Virus record (IMG/VR): IMGVR_UViG_3300027782_000376
Location: 1 to 23,246 of that record
DNA length: 23,246 bases
Source: a virus
Reading direction: 5' to 3' (one strand)
Each line of letters opens with the position of its first letter. Position 1 is the first letter of the stretch. The notes under the pieces are model-generated. The model was not told the DNA's origin. It did no database searches and was given only the letters and a program-made list of their open reading frames with translations. Below are positions 11,126-20,520 of the stretch, piece by piece. The translations under genes and the position numbers were made by a program.

Positions 11126-14100
11126 TTATGCGTAAGTAACTTCAGAAGTTTGAAGTGTTGCCACCCAGCGGATGTTCGTTGCCGCTGCGCCCGTAGCTGT
11201 AACAGTTAACCCACCATTGGTAGTATCTGCCGACAACGCTAGCGTCCACGCGGGTACGTTGCTTATTGCGGTAACTGTGCTGGCAACCAACGTGGTTGAA
11301 GCCGCAGTGCCTTCGCGTCGAATCAAGCCTTGCACTGTCCACGCTGCGGAGGCAGTACCGCCAGCGGCTTGCTGACGGGCAACCACTGTGCCTGTAAAAG
11401 ACATTGCGGTGCTGTTTGGCAAAATAAGTTGGTTGGTGCTCGCCCCTACCGCGCCATCTGACCCAAGCGTAGAAGCTGTTGCATCTGTAGTGGCGCGACG
11501 AAGTACCAAAAGACCAGCTTGTGAACCGCCTTGAACAAATGCGCCGTCTGATCCAAAAGCAAACTTACCTTTAATTGTTGGAACGTACGCACTGTCGCCG
11601 ATTGCAACTGAATTTGTCGCCGCTGCCGAAGCGCCAGTGCCGGTAGATCCACCGCCAATAGCAACGGAACCATTTCCCGTCGCGGTAGTAGCTAATCCAC
11701 CAATAGCAATTGATTTACTGCCAGTAGCTTTAGAACTCTGGCCTATAGCAATGCTGTTTGCGCCTTGAGCACCATAAGTACTGGTGTTGTTAACACTTGC
11801 GGCTGCGAACGAATCGGTACCGGACGCATACGACCCGCCAATAGCCGTCGCGCCAGCACCTGTAACAGCATTTGAAGCATCAGCAGCTGAGTTTGAGCCT
11901 ATAGCAATTGCAGAGTTGCTAGTAGCTTGTGCATCAACATTACTTGATGTACCTATCGCAATTGAATGAGATCCACTAGCTGTTGCGCCGCCAGACCTTG
12001 CGCCTATAGCAATTGCTGCTGTACCTGTAGCCTTAGCTCCAGCGGCCTGCACGGTGTTTCCACCAATTGCAACGGTACCCTCTGCGGTACTTTGTGAATA
12101 CATTCCGATTGAAACAGACCCACCGCCACTAGCAATTGGCCTTGTTGCTGAAGCAACGCTTACGTTTTCAGCGTAAGAACGCATTGTCTTTTTAGCGCCG
12201 GTCGCCCAGTTTGTACCATCACAAACAATTTCAGTACCTTCACCAGCACGCAAAATAAGCGTCGCCACGCCGTCAATAGTTTCAGCGGCGTTGGGGTCAA
12301 TGGTTATTGCGCCAGTGCCGGTATTCCAAACCCAGCAATTAAAGCCTGAGCCAAGCGTCGCCGCAGCAGTCAACGAAACGCTAAACGTGCCAGTAGTGCA
12401 GTTAATGACGGTCGCCAAATCGCCTGCAATGACGGTGTATGCCGCAGTTTTGTTGCTTAGCGTATAAGTGGATGATCCGCCCGACGCAGCAATAGTGATG
12501 GTTCCCGCGCCGTTGGTAATGGTGACGTTGCTACCGGCGGTCAATGTTGACTTAGCCAGCGTATTGCCAGTGCTGTTGCCAATTAAAATTTGGCCGTCAG
12601 TGTAAGTCGTCTGCCCCGTACCGCCGTTTGCAACCGGCAGCGTACCCGTCACACCCGTGCTAAGAGGCAGTCCAGTGGCGCTGGTAAGGGTTCCGCTTGA
12701 GGGAGTGCCTAATGCACCACCATTAACGACAAATGCGCCAGCAGAGCCGGTATTGACTCCCAGAGCCGTGACGACACCGGTTCCAGTTGTTACGGTTGCA
12801 GGAGCCACGCCAGCGCCGCCGCCAACAACAAGAGAATTCGCGGCAAGGGCAGCAGAAGTTGCCCAGGTTGAAGCGCTGCTAAAATATGGGATGCCGCCGC
12901 TAGTTCCGGCCACGGTCAGCGCCAGTGTGCCACTAGTGGTGATTGGTGAACCTGCAACCGAGATCAGACCGCCGGTAAAAGTCTGGCCGACAGAGGTGAC
13001 CGTGCCACCACCGGCAGTTGATGCGATGGTGATTGTTCCAGCGCCGTTGGTGACCGTAATACCGCTACCCGCCGTGAGGGTAGTTTTTGCCAACGTGTTG
13101 CCGGTAGAGTTGCCGATGAGCAATTGACCGTCAGTGTAGGTTGTCTGACCCGTACCGCCGTTGGCGACAGGCAATGCGGTTCCAGACAACGAGACGGCCA
13201 ACGTGCCGCTGGTCGTGACAGGACTGCCAGCGACAGATAGGAACGTCGGAACCGTCATACCAACCGATGTGACCGTGCCGCCACCAGCAGTGGACGACAA
13301 TGTGCCGGTTGAGAAACTTAACCCACTGCCAACCGTGACGTTAGAAAACCCGCCAGCACCGTTGCCGTACAAAATCGAACTGCCACTGGTCGCAGGCGCA
13401 TAGTCTGTGCCAGAGCTGGCCGCGCTAATTGCCGTGCCATTGCCTTTGAGCAATCCGGTTATAGAGGTGGACAGCGTAAGTGCAGGCGTTGCGCCGCCGC
13501 TAGAGGATCCGGCAAACCCGTTTGCACTGACCACCGATACCGCTGTGACCGTGCCGGAACCCTTGCTGTTAAAAGTCGTCCAGTCAGTGCTTGAAAGGTA
13601 GCCATTGACGCTGCCCGTCGCCACAGGCATTGAAATAACTGGCGCAGTGCCACCCGTAGAGGCTACCGGAGACGTTGCAGTAACCGCTGTGACCGTGCCG
13701 CCGCTACCCGTTGCCGCAATGGTAATCGTGCCGCCACCGTTGGTGATGGTCACGCCACTACCAGCAGTTAACGTGCTTTTGGTCAACGTATTGCCAGTAG
13801 TGTTCCCAATCAGCAGTTGACCGTTGGTGTAGCTACTTTGGCCCGTACCGCCACTAGTGACCGCAAGCGGGTTGGTCAAAATAAGGCTGGTCTTGCTGTT
13901 GCTGTTTAAGACTTGGAATCGAGTCCCGTCGTAAACAATCAGAATCTCTGATCCGGCTACCAAATCGCCAGCCACCAATGCCGTCGATCCATCGCGGGTA
14001 AGTGCTTTTGCGCCCAGGCCGTCGATGTTCAACGTGCAAGAGGTCGTGTTGGTGTTAGGAACGACAAACGTAAATGCGTTTCCAGTGCCGTATGCGGTCA

Positions 14101-14413
14101 ATGCAGGCGACATCGTGCCGGTATAGGTGTCAGTGCCGGTGACCGTGACAACCGTCGCAGCGCCGTTCTGAAGCTGTCCCAAGCGCACCGCATCCGTTGC
14201 GGCAGTACCTGCGGCAAGGTTGGTGACTTTAAACGTGTTCAGCGAGATGTTGGCCGTAATTGCAGTTTGACCATCTTTGGTAATGCAGGTCGATAAACCG
14301 TTGGCAAGGTCTGAGGTAAGCGCGTTAAACGTCGTTGAGGAAATGACCGTGCCAGCAACTACCGGCTGACCAGTCGAATTGATGTTAAAAGTACCGGAGC
14401 CGTTAAAACTCAC
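11126..14413 (-). CDS. Tail fibre with repeated modules and YadA-like head repeats
   Basis: A 1095-residue fibre that should bind the host surface. The N-terminus (MSFNGSGTFNINSTGQPVVA, then STTFNALTSDLANGLSTCITKDG) is typical of phage fibre attachment domains. Residues about 185-640 contain three copies of a module with NGGTGQxxYTxGQLLIGN followed by TLTAGS and TITNGxGTITIA, a beta-helix-like shaft. Residues about 765-950 carry many SIAIG/SVAIGG turns as in trimeric autotransporter (YadA-type) head domains. The C-terminal 140 residues are strand-rich and may hold the receptor tip or trimerisation site. The start is GTG 14413, with GGGAGA six bases upstream; the ATG five bases earlier is out of frame and stops after two codons. 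Receptor unknown. Confidence 0.88.
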   Translation of the reverse strand: MSFNGSGTFNINSTGQPVVAGTVISSTTFNALTSDLANGLSTCITKDGQTAITANISLNTFKVTNLAAGTAATDAVRLGQLQNGAATVVTVTGTDTYTGTMSPALTAYGTGNAFTFVVPNTNTTSCTLNIDGLGAKALTRDGSTALVAGDLVAGSEILIVYDGTRFQVLNSNSKTSLILTNPLAVTSGGTGQSSYTNGQLLIGNTTGNTLTKSTLTAGSGVTITNGGGTITIAATGSGGTVTAVTATSPVASTGGTAPVISMPVATGSVNGYLSSTDWTTFNSKGSGTVTAVSVVSANGFAGSSSGGATPALTLSTSITGLLKGNGTAISAASSGTDYAPATSGSSILYGNGAGGFSNVTVGSGLSFSTGTLSSTAGGGTVTSVGMTVPTFLSVAGSPVTTSGTLAVSLSGTALPVANGGTGQTTYTDGQLLIGNSTGNTLAKTTLTAGSGITVTNGAGTITIASTAGGGTVTSVGQTFTGGLISVAGSPITTSGTLALTVAGTSGGIPYFSSASTWATSAALAANSLVVGGGAGVAPATVTTGTGVVTALGVNTGSAGAFVVNGGALGTPSSGTLTSATGLPLSTGVTGTLPVANGGTGQTTYTDGQILIGNSTGNTLAKSTLTAGSNVTITNGAGTITIAASGGSSTYTLSNKTAAYTVIAGDLATVINCTTGTFSVSLTAAATLGSGFNCWVWNTGTGAITIDPNAAETIDGVATLILRAGEGTEIVCDGTNWATGAKKTMRSYAENVSVASATRPIASGGGSVSIGMYSQSTAEGTVAIGGNTVQAAGAKATGTAAIAIGARSGGATASGSHSIAIGTSSNVDAQATSNSAIAIGSNSAADASNAVTGAGATAIGGSYASGTDSFAAASVNNTSTYGAQGANSIAIGQSSKATGSKSIAIGGLATTATGNGSVAIGGGSTGTGASAAATNSVAIGDSAYVPTIKGKFAFGSDGAFVQGGSQAGLLVLRRATTDATASTLGSDGAVGASTNQLILPNSTAMSFTGTVVARQQAAGGTASAAWTVQGLIRREGTAASTTLVASTVTAISNVPAWTLALSADTTNGGLTVTATGAAATNIRWVATLQTSEVTYA
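12485..13862. repeat. Three diverged direct repeats in the tail fibre gene
   Basis: Blocks of about 150 bases at roughly 12485-12632, 13020-13168 and 13710-13861 encode the same NGGTGQ...TITIA module. They share long near-identical stretches, for example around CCCGTACCGCC at each left end in fibre sense. They could recombine to change fibre length. Confidence 0.7.
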
Positions 14414-14431
14414 TGCATTTCTCCCGTTAAA

Positions 14432-16213
14432 TTACTGTTGCCCAGCATTGGCAGCGTTCATTGCTGCTAGTGCTGCGGCCAATTGATCGCGGTTCATGCC
14501 GGTAGTTTGCGGCAGTTTGCCACCACGCATCAGAGCTGTTGCCATGCGATTAGGCAAACCGGCAATTTTTCCAGCGCCATATGCCGCCTCGCCCATCAAC
14601 CGTGGCGATGTCATCGCCAGCATCGGCAATGCTTTTGCGCTTAAAATCCCAGCCAAGCCAACGCCCGTAGCAGAATTAATGCCCGACATTGATCGCGGCA
14701 TCATTGAATTAAGCGCCTGCCCCGCCAATGCCGGATACAACGTAGTTGCGCCTTTACCGGCCAGTATTTGGCCCAACTCATCGCGCCGCCCGTAATTGGT
14801 TTGTACATTGTTACGCAACAATGATTGAAGTTTACGCAGCGCCGTATCTGCTTGTGCTTTGTTGCCAAGCGACAACGCGCCTTCCATCTGCGATATCAGT
14901 TCGCTTGCATCCGTGTAGTCGCGCATTACTTTGGAATAAGTAGGCGCTTGGGCCGCAATCTGTTCTTTAACAGCGTTGTAGACTTCTTTTGCAGCATTGT
15001 ATGAAGGCGTTCCAATTTGCTGCGAGTCGCGTATGTCGCCAATGCGCTGTTTGAGCGCATCAAGTCCTTCTGGCGTATGAAAGTCTGCCGGGTTTGAAGT
15101 ATTCCAGTCTTTTACAGCAGCATCAATTTCTTCCCATGTTTTTGAGGCACTTTCGTTTTTGACTTTGCCTTTAAAAATGCCGCGATTTCTTACCTCGTCT
15201 ACTTTGGCAAGAATCGGTTTCATATCCAACACGGTTGCATCTGATTTGATGTCAACCATGCCCGAGTTATACGCCTTTGCCCTGTCAGCTCTGATTTCGT
15301 TTAAGGCGCTTTTTGCCTCATTTACAACGTCAAGCGAGTTTGCGCGGTCAGAGATGTTTGCTCTAAAAGCCTCTGCCGTTTTGCCGCCAGTAAAGCCTGC
15401 ATTTGCAGCCTCTTTGATTGCCTTGCCGCCTGCGCCGGTTGTAAAGCCCAAGATGTTAGCGGCCCCACGCGCAACGGGACGCGTTAGCGTACCTGGACTG
15501 CCTACGCCAATGCCCGTGGCAAGCTCCGCAGCCAACTGCGTGCCTTCGCCGCCGCCACCCTGCCGCACCGCTTCACCAGCCGCAGGCGATGCTGCGCCCA
15601 CGGCAAGCTGCGTGCGCGGGGCAGTGCTTAATATGGACGCCAGCCGCTGTAGCATGGGCGATGCAGCACCAGAAAGCGCCTGACCACCGCCAAGCCCCGT
15701 CGCAGTGCCGGCTACGCCTTGAGTGACGGCAGAAAGCATTTTTTCATCGTCACTAGCAGCCCTCGGCAGTCCTGTTTTATCTAAGCCGGATTGCAGCAAC
15801 TGTTGCGTGCCGCCGATATACGGCAATTGCGGGGCATTGCGGCCAGTCAATTTGTTGTAGCCGGTTGTTGCCGCGTTGTGCAAAGCGGTCAGCGGCGTTG
15901 TTGCCACATCGACTGCAAGCGATGGCAACCCGGCAGCGCCTGTAATTAGATCGCGTGCGCCAAGCCCCATGCCGCGCAAGATTCCTTCTCTGCTGAACGA
16001 ATCTTGCTCAACAGCCGGCGCTTGTGTTGCCGATTGCTGGTGAGTCATTGCCGCAGCGGATTGGCTTTCCGGTGAAATTTTTGCAGCGGCGGGCCTTGCG
16101 CCAAATTGCTGCGCCGCACGCGCATCTGCCTGCTCTTGGGTTACGTTGTCCGGCACATTGTCGTAAGTGTGCAGCGAGCCATCAGGCAATCGCGCTGTGA
16201 TGGATTTTGCCAT
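14432..16213 (-). CDS. Putative internal virion/ejection protein (593 aa)
   Basis: A 593-residue protein. The N-terminus has a short module (ITARLPDGSLHTYDNVPDNV followed by TQEQADARAAQQFG) found at the start of many phage virion proteins. Then comes an Ala/Gly-rich region with several hydrophobic stretches (about 85-270), a helical charged middle, and a hydrophobic C-terminal part (ATGVGLAGILSAKALPMLAM). Such amphipathic large proteins in short-tailed phages are ejected to form the channel for DNA entry. The position between another ejection-type gene and the fibre fits. ATG 16213 is chosen: TAATG overlap with the preceding stop and AGGAG upstream; TTG 16219 is less likely. No lytic transglycosylase motif is seen. 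Confidence 0.65.
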   Translation of the reverse strand: MAKSITARLPDGSLHTYDNVPDNVTQEQADARAAQQFGARPAAAKISPESQSAAAMTHQQSATQAPAVEQDSFSREGILRGMGLGARDLITGAAGLPSLAVDVATTPLTALHNAATTGYNKLTGRNAPQLPYIGGTQQLLQSGLDKTGLPRAASDDEKMLSAVTQGVAGTATGLGGGQALSGAASPMLQRLASILSTAPRTQLAVGAASPAAGEAVRQGGGGEGTQLAAELATGIGVGSPGTLTRPVARGAANILGFTTGAGGKAIKEAANAGFTGGKTAEAFRANISDRANSLDVVNEAKSALNEIRADRAKAYNSGMVDIKSDATVLDMKPILAKVDEVRNRGIFKGKVKNESASKTWEEIDAAVKDWNTSNPADFHTPEGLDALKQRIGDIRDSQQIGTPSYNAAKEVYNAVKEQIAAQAPTYSKVMRDYTDASELISQMEGALSLGNKAQADTALRKLQSLLRNNVQTNYGRRDELGQILAGKGATTLYPALAGQALNSMMPRSMSGINSATGVGLAGILSAKALPMLAMTSPRLMGEAAYGAGKIAGLPNRMATALMRGGKLPQTTGMNRDQLAAALAAMNAANAGQQ

Positions 16214-17577
16214 TACCAATTGCTCCTTGTGCCGCCGCCTCTTCCATACGCCGCATTGCGCTCAGCAATTGAATCATTACGAATGCCAGTTTCACGATCA
16301 TAGATTTCTTGCAAACGTCGCAATCCTGACGTGACAATGTTGCGATCATTCATGTTGTCAAGAATCTGTTTTTGCGCTCTACGTGCGTCTTGATCTGTTT
16401 GCGGCCCTTTAGCAAGGTTTAGAACAGCATTGACTTGCTCGTTTACAGCTCTTTCAAGTTCAAAATATCGCGTTGTTGCGTCAGATGCAGCAGGCAACCC
16501 CATCACGCCGCTAGTAGCTTGATTGGCTCTATAAATTGCAATTTTGGTTGCGCTCAAAGGCAATTTAGGATTGTCGCCTGACAAATCATCAATAAAACCT
16601 TGCAACATATCTTTGTTGCCTTGCAGGCGTTTTGCATCGCCAGCGTCAGAAATGTTGGCAGACAACATACTTGGCGGCATTGCCTTAACCGCGTTGGGAT
16701 CGTTGGGGCCACCGGGCACAAACTCATAATCATTGCCATCTTTTGTATACCTAAAGCCAGGCGGAGGCTTTGGCCTATCAGCAGCTTGGCCTGCTTTTGA
16801 TTGTTGGAAAGCCAATCGTTTTCTATCAATCTCAAGAGTTTGTGCTTGAAACGGTGTAAGAGTTTCAGGCGGCTTTTCTTTAGATGCCAGACGGCTAACA
16901 TCAGGTGTTCTGCCAGCCGCAATGTCTGCTTGAAGCGATTTCAGGCTTTCCGAAGTCAGTTTGTCAGGGTCAAACTTGCCGAGGTAATCCATTGGATTTA
17001 CGGTTTTGTTTGCCGCTTCATACTTGGTCTGAGCCAACGCACGAACCAACGGGTTGTCGCTGAAAATACCTTCTTCTGAACGGCGCATTTGATCTTGGCG
17101 ATTCAATGGCCCACCAACTTGCATCTGCATAGGCTGGTCAAGTGACGCAACAGGGCGAGCGTTTGGCATTGCCGTGACGCTTGGGGCTTGATAGCTAACT
17201 TGACCGTTGTTGCCAACTTGCGGCATCGGCAACTGATTGACCGCAGCCTCACCCATGCCGATTGTTTTCTGCTCTGGGTTGAACGACCGCAAGTAATCCA
17301 GCGCCTCGCTGCGAGCGCCTTTTTCTGTTTCGCTTTTTTGCTTGCTAATATCGGCTAACTGTTTGCCGCCCATGTAGGCTTGCAACATTTTGGCAAGGCC
17401 AAGTACCGGAGAGGTGGGAACAACCATTCCACCAGGTGCAACCTGCGACTCTAGCGGCTGCAATGCCTGCTGTTGCAGCATCTCTGCCATCTGCTGACGA
17501 CGCTTCATTTCCTCAATCTGCTGCTCGTAAGGAGATTGAGTCTTGAACATGCTGACGTTAGTTGTCGAATTAGCCAT
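16213..17577 (-). CDS. Putative virion/ejection-associated protein (454 aa)
   Basis: A 454-residue, Gln/Met-rich helical protein. The start, SPYEQQIEEMKRRQQMAEML, followed by QQQALQPLESQ and a TSPVLGLAKMLQAYMGGKQL segment, is a pattern known from podovirus genes in this position. A long disordered Pro/Gln/Asn-rich middle (about 95-280) leads to a helical C-terminus (YFELERAVNEQVNAVLNLAK). No enzyme motif is visible. ATG 17577 is supported by GGAGGT nine bases upstream, which lies in the last codons of the preceding gene. It probably acts with the flanking large proteins inside the virion; no direct evidence for function. Confidence 0.6.
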   Translation of the reverse strand: MANSTTNVSMFKTQSPYEQQIEEMKRRQQMAEMLQQQALQPLESQVAPGGMVVPTSPVLGLAKMLQAYMGGKQLADISKQKSETEKGARSEALDYLRSFNPEQKTIGMGEAAVNQLPMPQVGNNGQVSYQAPSVTAMPNARPVASLDQPMQMQVGGPLNRQDQMRRSEEGIFSDNPLVRALAQTKYEAANKTVNPMDYLGKFDPDKLTSESLKSLQADIAAGRTPDVSRLASKEKPPETLTPFQAQTLEIDRKRLAFQQSKAGQAADRPKPPPGFRYTKDGNDYEFVPGGPNDPNAVKAMPPSMLSANISDAGDAKRLQGNKDMLQGFIDDLSGDNPKLPLSATKIAIYRANQATSGVMGLPAASDATTRYFELERAVNEQVNAVLNLAKGPQTDQDARRAQKQILDNMNDRNIVTSGLRRLQEIYDRETGIRNDSIAERNAAYGRGGGTRSNW

Positions 17578-17580
17578 GAC

Positions 17581-20520
17581 TTAACCTCCGAATAAACCTT
17601 TACCAATCGCACCACCCATTGGGCCACCAAGCGCCATGCCTGCCATCCCAAACAACCCACTAGTTAACGAATTGGCCCCAGTCTGTGCTGCGTTGTAACG
17701 CTGCATTGCGGCCTGATCCTGCGCCTGTGCGCCTTGCATGATCGGTGCGGCTGCGACGTTTGCGCCCGTATATCCTTGGAACTGCGGCATTTGAACCTGA
17801 CTGCCTGACATTAGCGCCGCAATCTGGTTTAGCGGCTGGTTGTACAACGACAATTGCTGCTGCAATGATTGCTGTGCTGCCGTGTTGCCAAACTGTGCGC
17901 CCTGCAAGGCTTGGTTGAACTGCTGCGCCTGTGCAGAATTCTGGGCCTGTTGCTGCTGAAGTGCCGCATTCTGGTTTTGCGCGACCGCTTGGTTTTGCAA
18001 GCCAGCAACGCCCATCAATTGGCTGTAAATCTGTTGCGCGGCTTGGTTTTGAGCCTGTGCCGCCGTCAACCCCATAGCCATGTTTTGCTGAACGGCTTGG
18101 TTGTAAGCCGAGGTCGCAGCTTGACCTTGCTGGAAGTTTTGTGCAATTGCTTGGTTGGCAAAATTACCTGCACCCATAGCCTGTTGATAGTTCTGCGCTG
18201 CGGCTTGGTTCTGCATTTGTGTTGCAGCCTGACCTTGAGCAAAATTAGCTGCGCTAGCTTGATTCTGGGCTTGCTGGTTTTGCAGGTTGGCGTTAAAACT
18301 TTGCAATTGAGCCTGATTGCCAAACTCGCCAGCCTGTACGCGTTGTTGAAACGCCTGTTGTTCCGTGGCATTTCCCTGCTGCGCCGCTGCCATTGCTTGC
18401 GCGTAGTTTTGCTGCATGGCTTGGTTTTGAGCCTGAGTCGAGGCTTGCGCTTGACCAAAGTTCTGACCAATTGCTTGATTTTGAGCTTGCTGGTTTTGTA
18501 AGTTGGCGCTAAATGATGCCAATTGAGCTTGATTGCCAAACTCACCGGCTTGCACACGCTCTTGGAACCGCTGTTGTTCTGCTGCGTTGCCAGATTGAGC
18601 CGCAGACAACGCTTGAGCGTAATTCTGCTGCATGGCTTGGTTCTGAGCCTGCTGTGCAGATTGAGCTTGACCAAAGTTCTGACCAATCGCTTGATTCTGC
18701 ATCTGCTGCGTTTGCAGATTTGCATTGAACGATGCCAACTGTGCAGCGTTGCCAAACTCTCCGGCCTGTACACGCTGCTGAAATGCTTGCTGTTGAGCCG
18801 CATTACCAGACTGCGCGGAAGCCAATGCTTGAGCATAGTTCTGCTGTGTCGCTTGATTGCCAGCCTGTTGACTCTGAAGGTTTGCATTAAACGACGCAAG
18901 CTGCGCCTGATTGCCAAATTCACCCGCTTGAACGCGCTGCTGAAATCTCTGCTGCTGTGCTGAGTTACCCTGCTGAGCTGAAGCCAACGCCTGCTGATAG
19001 TTCTGCTGCATCGCAACGTTCTGTGCCTGACTTGCTTGCTGACCAGCACCAAATTGAGACAGCGCAGCCTGATTGCCAAAGCCACCCAACGCCTGCTGTT
19101 CGCTCAATCCCTGCTGACGCGCCGACATATCAACATTGATGCCCTGCAATGCGGCTTGAGTCAGCAAGTCGTTTTCCTGCTGCTGTTCTTCTTGAATTGC
19201 AGCGTTATATGCCTGGCCCCCACGCACCAGACCCTGATTTGCCAATTGCGTCTCAAGCTGCGCCCGTTGCCGCTGAAGTTGCGGCTGCAAGCGACTCATA
19301 ATTGCATTTTGTGCGGTCATACCAGCGTTGACTGGCATTGCGGCAAGGCCAGAGGTATCGAGTTTCTGCTGCAATTGAGGGCCAGTTGGCCCACCCTGTG
19401 CTGTGCCGTATTGGCCCATTGTTGGGCCGCCGCTTACGTCGCCACTGGTATCAATGGATTTTTGCAAAGTCGGGCCAGCGACGTTGCCTTGAGCCATTCC
19501 GTACTGGCCCATTGTCGGGCCTGCATTGATTTGACCGCTTGTATCAAGCGTCTTTTGCAAAGTCGGGCCAGCGACATTGCCGCTTGCAAGCCCAAACAAA
19601 CCCGCAGCAGGGCCACCACCAGCCAACCCATATTGACCCATTGAAGGGCCACCGCTAATTTGCGTGCTGGTCTGCAAAGCGTTTTGCAACTGTGGGCCAG
19701 CGACACCACCTTGCGCCGTACCACCCGCAGGGCCACCCTGTGCATAACCGTACTGACCCGCTGAAGGGCCATAGTTAAGAGCGTTGCCCTGAGAAACCTG
19801 CCCCTGCAATTGAGGGCCGCTTACCCCACCTTGTTGATACCCATACTGACCAGCGGAAGGGCCACCTTGCGCGTTAGCGTAGCCGAGGCTGCCTTGCGCC
19901 ATGCCGTACTGATCTGCCGCAGGGCCGGTCTGAGCGTACCCATACTGACCGGACATAGGGCCATAATTGACCCCTTGTGCGCCGACATTCGCGCCTGCCA
20001 TGCCGTAAGCGCCAAGATTTGGCCCTTGTGCAATCTGGCCGGTATTGCCCAGGTTGGTCTGGATGTCCGGCCCTTTAAATTGGAACGTATCGCCAATAAC
20101 ACCTTGAGTTTTTTCCGCAGCTTGTTTGCCTAGATTGGCAAGCGCCAAAGACACATCTTGTTGCGCCTCAAGCGTTTGCTTAGGCTTTTCATACAATGTC
20201 TGCGTGACGGTCGGAGTGTCAGCGTCGCTAGTGAACTGAGCCAGAGTAGGCGCTGCAGACCCGGTATAAGTGACGTTGCCAAACTCATCGTATTGCGGTT
20301 GCTGATTAGCACCACCGGCAGCGTTGTAATTGGCTAATGCCTTGTCATAGCCAGCCTGATCGACCGTGCCGTAAGTTACTCTCTGGGTTCCAAGGGGGCC
20401 AATAATGTTGGGGTTAGACAGCTTTGCGGTAGCCCGAGCTGCCTCAAGATTTGCCGCCCCCTGCTGTAGCGCAATCCCGCTGTAATCAGGTGTCGGAGGT
20501 GCTGCAACGCTTTTGCCCAT
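17581..20520 (-). CDS. Large Gln/Ala/Asn-rich repeat protein, putative ejection/virion protein (979 aa)
   Basis: A 979-residue protein whose N-terminal 150 residues (PTPDYSGIALQQGAANLEAA and following) match the start of virion proteins in many podoviruses. Residues about 165-400 are Gly/Gln-rich with repeats of the GPTMGQYGMAQG and GPTLQKxLDTSG type, 31-43 residues long. Residues about 480-785 have a second repeat containing QQRVQAGEFGNQAQLASFNA and NLQNQQAQNQA, predicted to form a long helical stalk. The C-terminus has Gly-rich hydrophobic runs (LFGMAGMALGGPMGGAIGK) that may insert in membranes. The expected role is an ejected internal virion protein; this is inference from composition and order. 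ATG 20520 has GGGAG upstream, inside the GNAT gene, which it overlaps by 35 bases. Confidence 0.7.
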   Translation of the reverse strand: MGKSVAAPPTPDYSGIALQQGAANLEAARATAKLSNPNIIGPLGTQRVTYGTVDQAGYDKALANYNAAGGANQQPQYDEFGNVTYTGSAAPTLAQFTSDADTPTVTQTLYEKPKQTLEAQQDVSLALANLGKQAAEKTQGVIGDTFQFKGPDIQTNLGNTGQIAQGPNLGAYGMAGANVGAQGVNYGPMSGQYGYAQTGPAADQYGMAQGSLGYANAQGGPSAGQYGYQQGGVSGPQLQGQVSQGNALNYGPSAGQYGYAQGGPAGGTAQGGVAGPQLQNALQTSTQISGGPSMGQYGLAGGGPAAGLFGLASGNVAGPTLQKTLDTSGQINAGPTMGQYGMAQGNVAGPTLQKSIDTSGDVSGGPTMGQYGTAQGGPTGPQLQQKLDTSGLAAMPVNAGMTAQNAIMSRLQPQLQRQRAQLETQLANQGLVRGGQAYNAAIQEEQQQENDLLTQAALQGINVDMSARQQGLSEQQALGGFGNQAALSQFGAGQQASQAQNVAMQQNYQQALASAQQGNSAQQQRFQQRVQAGEFGNQAQLASFNANLQSQQAGNQATQQNYAQALASAQSGNAAQQQAFQQRVQAGEFGNAAQLASFNANLQTQQMQNQAIGQNFGQAQSAQQAQNQAMQQNYAQALSAAQSGNAAEQQRFQERVQAGEFGNQAQLASFSANLQNQQAQNQAIGQNFGQAQASTQAQNQAMQQNYAQAMAAAQQGNATEQQAFQQRVQAGEFGNQAQLQSFNANLQNQQAQNQASAANFAQGQAATQMQNQAAAQNYQQAMGAGNFANQAIAQNFQQGQAATSAYNQAVQQNMAMGLTAAQAQNQAAQQIYSQLMGVAGLQNQAVAQNQNAALQQQQAQNSAQAQQFNQALQGAQFGNTAAQQSLQQQLSLYNQPLNQIAALMSGSQVQMPQFQGYTGANVAAAPIMQGAQAQDQAAMQRYNAAQTGANSLTSGLFGMAGMALGGPMGGAIGKGLFGG
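18170..19080. repeat. Tandem repeats coding the helical QAGEFGNQ units
   Basis: Anchors of the EFGN coding segment occur near 18329, 18538, 18751 and 18916, spaced about 209, 213 and 165 bases, i.e. about 70, 71 and 55 codons. The copies are diverged but clearly homologous, and they generate long open frames on other phases that are not genes. Confidence 0.75.
19340..20030. repeat. Repeats coding the Gly/Gln-rich GQYG units
   Basis: The coding segment for GPxxGQYG recurs near 19411, 19504, 19633, 19753 and 19848, spaced about 93, 129, 120 and 95 bases. Unit length varies in whole codons, as expected for a repeat that grows and shrinks without frameshift. Confidence 0.7.

Noticed and set aside
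12657-13127. Plus-strand Pro/Val/Ala-rich frame of 156 codons within the tail fibre gene
   Set aside because: It is the mirror of Gly/Thr/Ser-rich fibre codons, with no initiation signals.
17869-18963. Plus-strand Leu/Cys-rich open frames opposite the repeat gene
   Set aside because: Composition is that of complementary Gln/Ala codons, and no promoter or ribosome-binding site fits. The strand is opposite to all firm genes of this region.
18066-19085. Long open minus-strand frame of 339 codons within the 979-residue gene
   Set aside because: It is a shifted-frame shadow created by the repetitive codons of the real gene; its product is a Leu/Arg/Lys-rich artefact and its start has no support.
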